Positions 7,845 through 11,018 of a stretch of DNA of 11,018 nucleotides are shown one piece after another (within the stretch, counting starts at the first letter, position 1; every line of letters starts with the position of its first letter). The notes beneath the pieces are model-generated. The model was not told the origin of the DNA, searched no databases, and worked only from the letters and a program-made list of their open reading frames with translations. This DNA comes from an uncultured Prevotellaceae bacterium (lineage in GTDB: Bacteria; Bacteroidota; Bacteroidia; Bacteroidales; Bacteroidaceae): NCBI GenBank assembly GCA_946413885.1, contig CAMKMK010000062.1, forward strand, positions 1 through 11,018, in the 5' to 3' direction. Made by a program: the position numbers and the translations under genes.

Positions 7845-7918
7845 ACACGTTGAAAGGGAAAAGACAACGTGTTGTGTTTGCGGTTTCAACGTGTTGTAAT
7901 CGAGGTTTCAACACGTTG
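7845..7918. repeat. Cluster of four CAACGTGTTG-type repeats in both orientations
   Basis: Within 74 bases the decamer CAACGTGTTG occurs at 7865-7874 and 7887-7896, and its exact reverse complement CAACACGTTG at 7909-7918. A partial reverse copy, ACACGTTGAAA, lies at 7845-7855 and is the exact complement of TTTCAACGTGT at 7884-7894. The units carry TTTC on one side and TGTTT on the other. The copies can form alternative hairpins. This looks like a small intergenic repeat element; its role is unknown apart from possible use of the last pair as a terminator. Confidence 0.65.
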
Positions 7919-7925
7919 TGTTTTT
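7887..7925 (+). terminator. Probable terminator of the patatin gene, built from the repeat cluster
   Basis: CAACGTGTTG (7887-7896) and CAACACGTTG (7909-7918) form a perfect 10-bp stem with a 12-base loop. TG and then five T (7921-7925) follow. The stem is only moderately GC-rich and the T run starts two bases late, so efficiency is uncertain. Confidence 0.5.
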
Positions 7926-7953
7926 CTTCCTCATTTGTGGCACCTAATAGGGG

Positions 7954-7981
7954 AAAAACACATCAGGACATCTTGACGTAT
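7954..7981 (-). terminator. Probable terminator of the tRNA-Gly gene
   Basis: Read on the minus strand, ATACGTCA (7981-7974) pairs with TGATGTGT (7965-7958) around an 8-base loop, with two G-T wobbles, and runs into TTTT (7957-7954). It starts 7 bases past the tRNA discriminator base, a fitting place for termination of a single-tRNA transcript. Confidence 0.5.
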
Positions 7982-7987
7982 TGGATG

Positions 7988-8060
7988 AGCGATAGACGGG
8001 ACTCGAACCCGCGACCCTCGGCTTGGGAAGCCAATGCTCTACCAACTGAGCCACTATCGC
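7988..8060 (-). tRNA. tRNA-Gly (anticodon CCC)
   Basis: On the minus strand the sequence folds as a full cloverleaf. The acceptor stem GCGATAG pairs perfectly with CTATCGC. The D arm is GCTC-AGTTGGTA-GAGC. The anticodon stem TTGGC/GCCGA encloses the loop TTCCCAA, giving anticodon CCC, which reads GGG glycine codons. The T arm is GCGGG-TTCGAGT-CCCGT. The discriminator at 7988 is U, the expected base for bacterial glycine tRNA. The 3' CCA is not encoded and must be added after transcription. The gene stands alone with its own promoter. Confidence 0.95.
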
Positions 8061-8070
8061 ATTTCGTTCG

Positions 8071-8102
8071 CAAAGATAACACATTTTTCTTACCCCATGA
8101 AA
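8071..8102 (-). promoter_or_regulatory. Promoter of tRNA-Gly (TTTC-N20-TATCTTTG)
   Basis: On the minus strand TATCTTTG (8078-8071) is an exact TAnnTTTG -7 box ending 10 bases before the tRNA 5' end. TTTC (8102-8099), close to the TTTG -33 box, lies 20 bases upstream. The predicted start is only a few bases before the mature tRNA end, as expected for a short tRNA leader. Confidence 0.75.
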
Positions 8103-8140
8103 TTTTGTTCCCACTTTTTAAAACATTTCACACTTTTTGC

Positions 8141-8171
8141 TTTGCACTAATCAAAAAAAGCGATACATTTG
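8141..8171 (+). promoter_or_regulatory. Promoter of the rubrerythrin gene (TTTG-N19-TACATTTG)
   Basis: TTTG (8141-8144) and TACATTTG (8164-8171) match both Bacteroidetes promoter boxes with 19-base spacing. Transcription would start near 8178, leaving a leader of about 50 bases rich in A and T before the ATG at 8228. The promoter diverges from the tRNA promoter. No OxyR- or PerR-type operator is evident to my eye. Confidence 0.8.
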
Positions 8172-8227
8172 CCAAAGAGATGTTATAATAACAATCATTA
8201 TTAATTAGTAAAACCAATTGCGAATCT

Positions 8228-8779
8228 ATGAAAAAGAAATTTGTTTGTACCGTATGTGGTTACATTTACGAGGGAGAGGAGCCTCCAGTTAAGTGCCCTC
8301 AGTGTGGCGTGCCAGCCAGCAAGTTCAAGGAAATCAAAGAGAACGAGGGTAACACCTATGTGACAGAGCACGAGATTGGTGTAGCAAAAGGTTGTCCTGA
8401 AGAGATCTGGAAAGGATTGCAGGCACACTTTGCTGGAGAATGCACCGAAGTGGGTATGTATCTGGCTATGTCTCGCCAGGCAGATCGTGAGGGTTATCCA
8501 GAGATTGCCGAGGCCTTCAAACGTTATGCTTTCGAGGAGGCAGATCATGCCAGCCGTTTCGCTGAGTTGATTGGCGAGGTTGTATGGGACACAAAGACCA
8601 ACCTGAAGAAACGTGCTGAGGCAGAGGCTGGAGCATGTACTGGCAAGATGGACATCGCCAAGGCTGCCAAAGCTGCTGGCCTGGATGCCATCCACGATAC
8701 AGTTCACGAGATGGCTAAGGATGAAGCACGTCATGGCCGCGGCTTCGAGGGCTTGCTGAAGCGTTACTTTGGAGAGTAA
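8228..8779 (+). CDS. rbr: Reverse rubrerythrin (N-terminal rubredoxin, C-terminal diiron domain), NADH-peroxidase type
   Basis: A 183-residue cytoplasmic peroxide-detoxifying protein. The rubredoxin iron site is at the N-terminus (C7xxC10 and C23xxC26), followed by the ferritin-like four-helix domain. Its diiron ligands appear at E71 (AGECTEVGMYLA), E104xxH107 (EEADHASRF), E133 and E166xxH169 (DEARH). Classical rubrerythrins have the domains in the opposite order. The residue aligned with the second Glu of the third helix (E97 in Desulfovibrio) is Ala136 here, as I recall for the reverse rubrerythrins of Clostridium acetobutylicum, so this looks like a subfamily feature and not damage. The protein uses electrons from NAD(P)H through partner reductases to reduce hydrogen peroxide. 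It is a single-gene unit with a consensus promoter and a terminator, which suggests strong expression. Confidence 0.95.
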   Translation: MKKKFVCTVCGYIYEGEEPPVKCPQCGVPASKFKEIKENEGNTYVTEHEIGVAKGCPEEIWKGLQAHFAGECTEVGMYLAMSRQADREGYPEIAEAFKRYAFEEADHASRFAELIGEVVWDTKTNLKKRAEAEAGACTGKMDIAKAAKAAGLDAIHDTVHEMAKDEARHGRGFEGLLKRYFGE

Positions 8780-8831
8780 TTCCGCAGTAAGATAATTGTA
8801 TTGTAGTCCAAAAACGGACCTATAAGAGTTG

Positions 8832-8867
8832 ACGAGGAGCATACCGACAAGTATGCCCCTCGTTTTT
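8832..8867 (+). terminator. Intrinsic terminator of the rubrerythrin gene
   Basis: ACGAGGAGCATAC (8832-8844) pairs with GTATGCCCCTCGT (8851-8863) over 13 positions with one A-C mismatch. The loop is 6 bases and a T run follows (8863-8867). On the minus strand no T run follows the hairpin, so it is not clearly used by the convergent peptidase gene. Confidence 0.88.
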
Positions 8868-8912
8868 ATTCTATTCTATAACTTCTGCAACGATTGGGTA
8901 CTCTTCTGATCC

Positions 8913-11018
8913 CTACTTCAGCAACTCTTTGACGGCAGTCTCCAGTTGAGTATCGTGTCCTGTCAGAAGATCCTCAGGTGTGATGTAGCACTCGATATCT
9001 GGTATGAGTTCCTGATTCTCCAGAAGATGATCTCTATTATCCAAATTACCTACCATAGGAATCCCAAACACATAGCCGCCAATGTGTTCCCACCATACAG
9101 CAGTCATTGTGCCAGCAACAGGTGTTCCTATCAACTTACCGATTCCCAATTCCTTGTAAAGCCAAGGTGTACCATGAGCATTCGAATAATCATCCTCGCA
9201 GATAAGCATGCAGGAGGGTTTCACCCAACGATTGTAGGGGTCGTCTCCAATGTACTGGCCTCGCCACATGAATCGAACGGTTCTCTTACCTGAAAGGAGT
9301 GCACACACATCGTTATGAAGCCACCCACCTCCATTATGTCTGACATCCACGATAGCCGCATCACGCTTACGATTCTTGTCAGAGAGCAGCTCACGATAGA
9401 GATCGTGGAATGATTCTCCATCCATCGCTTTGATATGCACGTATGCCAAACGACCTCCTGAGAGGCTATCCACAATATGTTCGTTACGGCGAACCCAACG
9501 TTTGTAAAGCAAATCACTTTGCTGCCCACTTGAGATGGGACGCAGAATGATGTCTTTCTTCTCTCCCTTCACGGTGAGACGCGTACTGATTCCAGCTTTT
9601 CCAGCAAGCAAAGGGAAATAGTCAGTTGACCTCTCTATCTTGATGCCATCGATGGCTGTGATGACGGAACCTGCATGGATACGAGGTTTGGTATCCAAGG
9701 GGCCTCCAGGCAACACCTCTGCGATACGGATTCCTTCACCGTTGTAGGTCTCATCAATCAAAGCGCCCAACTCGGCAGTCAGGAGACATTGGGGAGCAGG
9801 ACGATAGCGGCAACCTGTATGGGAGACATTCAATTCACCCAGCAGCTCAGACATCATTTCGCTGAAATCATATCCGTTATTGATATGTGGCAGAAATCGT
9901 TTGTACGTCTCGTGCAAGCGTTCCCAGTCAGCTCCGTTCATGTTTGGGTCGAAGAGTTTCTCGTTGGTCTGTCGCCACATGTGTTCAAAGAGATAGGCTT
10001 GTGTCTCTTGTGGACGCACGTTGATGAACGTCTGGAAAGGAATGTCTTTGATCTGTGAGTTAGCCAATTCCAATTGCTTGATGCTACCTCCGTATCCACT
10101 GAAGTATGCGATGGAGCAATCACGATTCAGATTGAAACGATTCCCTTCGATATTCTGAAGTCTCAATTCGTTTCTCTCTTCCTTCAGGTCACGCATCCAA
10201 AGTGCTCTGTTTCCATTATAAGGGGCAATATAATAGAGTTTGGTGCCCTCCTTGTCCATTACTGCATCACCCAGATTGGTGCTTCCCATAGTCAAACGCA
10301 TGGTACGCGTATCCAGGTCGGTAAGTTCAAACTTCAGATCCTTTACCTTCTCGCTCTTCTCCTCAGTACTGTCTTTCTTTTCCTCTTTCTTCTTGTCCCC
10401 ATCCTCAGCTTCCTTCTTCAGAGCCAATTCTTCCTTGTTCATACGGAACTCTTCGTATGCTTCTGGATCAAAGAACATGATGTATTCATCGCGTTCAGCA
10501 CCCCAACTGCCGTGGGCACGATAGCCGGCACGATCACTCTGGAAGATCATAGCACGTCCACCCATCACCCAGCGAGGATGCCCATCGCTGTATCCACTTT
10601 CTGTCAGATTGATGGGCTCAGCCTTTCCATCGGCCTGTAAGAGGGCAATATCACCTATGCTCCATCCTCTTGTGCCGATGTAGTCAGCCAGAATCCATTT
10701 GCTGTCAGGACTCCATGTAAAATATTGATCACCATCACTATAACTATATGTGTACTTGCCATCCATAACGGTATGTATCTTACCGCTTTTCAGGTTGATA
10801 ACACATATGGCATTACGATTCTCCAGATACGCCACATGCTTGCCATCAGGGCTGTAAGAGGGCTGGAAACTGGTGGTTTTTCCATCAGTCAGACGTTCCT
10901 CGCGCAACTGCGTTGAGTAACTGAAGTTCTTTTCATCCTTATCTGCCAATTCCGTCTGGTAAATCGACCAAATACCATCCCTTTCGGAATCATAAACCAA
11001 AGCACGGCCATCTTCGCG
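8913..11018 (-). CDS. Tricorn-like S41 family peptidase, C-terminal 701 residues (5' end outside window)
   Basis: The frame stays open to the window edge, so the start is missing. Family members are about 1050-1090 residues, so roughly a third is absent. Numbering from the first visible residue, WD40/PD40 propeller blades lie at about 50-175 (SYSPDGKHVAYLE, FTWSPDSKWI). A very Lys/Glu-rich linker follows at 192-235. The C1 core around 345-400 ends in SHTG (S399, H400). A PDZ domain lies at 410-485. The C2 catalytic core has DVRHNGGG (D558, probable substrate-pocket Asp), YSNAHG with the likely nucleophile S612, and LENQELIPDI with E667. Together these reproduce the tricorn Ser/His/Ser/Glu tetrad. 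The enzyme likely trims peptides to small fragments, probably in the periplasm; its signal peptide cannot be seen. It converges on the rubrerythrin gene. Confidence 0.92.
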   Translation of the reverse strand, partial: REDGRALVYDSERDGIWSIYQTELADKDEKNFSYSTQLREERLTDGKTTSFQPSYSPDGKHVAYLENRNAICVINLKSGKIHTVMDGKYTYSYSDGDQYFTWSPDSKWILADYIGTRGWSIGDIALLQADGKAEPINLTESGYSDGHPRWVMGGRAMIFQSDRAGYRAHGSWGAERDEYIMFFDPEAYEEFRMNKEELALKKEAEDGDKKKEEKKDSTEEKSEKVKDLKFELTDLDTRTMRLTMGSTNLGDAVMDKEGTKLYYIAPYNGNRALWMRDLKEERNELRLQNIEGNRFNLNRDCSIAYFSGYGGSIKQLELANSQIKDIPFQTFINVRPQETQAYLFEHMWRQTNEKLFDPNMNGADWERLHETYKRFLPHINNGYDFSEMMSELLGELNVSHTGCRYRPAPQCLLTAELGALIDETYNGEGIRIAEVLPGGPLDTKPRIHAGSVITAIDGIKIERSTDYFPLLAGKAGISTRLTVKGEKKDIILRPISSGQQSDLLYKRWVRRNEHIVDSLSGGRLAYVHIKAMDGESFHDLYRELLSDKNRKRDAAIVDVRHNGGGWLHNDVCALLSGKRTVRFMWRGQYIGDDPYNRWVKPSCMLICEDDYSNAHGTPWLYKELGIGKLIGTPVAGTMTAVWWEHIGGYVFGIPMVGNLDNRDHLLENQELIPDIECYITPEDLLTGHDTQLETAVKELLK

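Noticed and set aside
7845..7918. Short CRISPR-like array
   Set aside because: The units are about 10 bases, occur in both orientations and are separated by only 10-12 bases; no cas gene is near.
7988..8060. tRNA-Gly as an integration site for a mobile element
   Set aside because: I found no second copy of the tRNA 3' end and no integrase or phage gene in the window.
7835..8188. 117-codon plus-strand open frame
   Set aside because: It runs across the repeat cluster, both terminators, the whole tRNA-Gly and both promoters, so it cannot be a real gene.
8806..8819. GTCC/GGAC hairpin just after the rubrerythrin stop
   Set aside because: The stem is only 4 bp and lacks a T run; the 13-position hairpin at 8832-8863 is the real terminator.
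10074..10640. 188-codon plus-strand frame with hydrophobic Leu/Phe run
   Set aside because: It is the complement of the Lys/Glu-rich linker of the peptidase, which produces Leu/Phe/Ser-rich nonsense; there is no promoter or homology.

Overview
The window looks like a chromosomal segment of a Bacteroidetes bacterium, most likely Prevotella or a close relative. The clues are promoters of the TTTG-N19/20-TAnnTTTG type, weak or absent Shine-Dalgarno sequences, a secreted modular protein with a T9SS-like C-terminal tail, a tricorn-like S41 peptidase, a patatin fused to an outer-membrane barrel, and a reverse rubrerythrin of strict anaerobes. The genus is an inference from style; no marker gene is present.

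Layout, left to right. Positions 1-102 hold the 3' end of a plus-strand gene, probably a GH29 alpha-L-fucosidase. A 72-bp gap leads to a secreted calcineurin-like metallophosphoesterase (175-1236). A promoter with a TATCTTTG -7 box precedes a 1330-residue secreted modular protein (1360-5352). That protein carries two copies of a lectin-like domain, one at each end, around helical linkers, a CBM-like sandwich and a GLUG-type beta-helix, and it closes with a sorting-like tail. A strong intrinsic terminator follows. A second promoter, overlapped by a perfect 12-bp palindrome, drives a patatin/BamA-type outer-membrane phospholipase (start preferred at 5607, end 7820).

The non-coding stretch 7821-8227 holds a cluster of CAACGTGTTG-type repeats, two facing terminators, a minus-strand tRNA-Gly(CCC), and divergent promoters for the tRNA and for a reverse rubrerythrin (8228-8779). 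The rubrerythrin ends in a clear hairpin terminator. The rest (8913-11018) is the minus-strand C-terminal two thirds of a tricorn-like S41 peptidase, cut by the window edge.

The left half fits a cell-envelope and glycan-handling theme (fucosidase, phosphoesterase, putative surface lectin). The right half is housekeeping: lipid hydrolysis or outer-membrane function, translation, peroxide defence and peptide degradation. I see no CRISPR array, insertion sequence, phage gene or recognised defence system. The least described items are the lectin-bookended secreted protein and the intergenic repeat cluster. I do not see convincing evidence of a wholly new multi-gene system.
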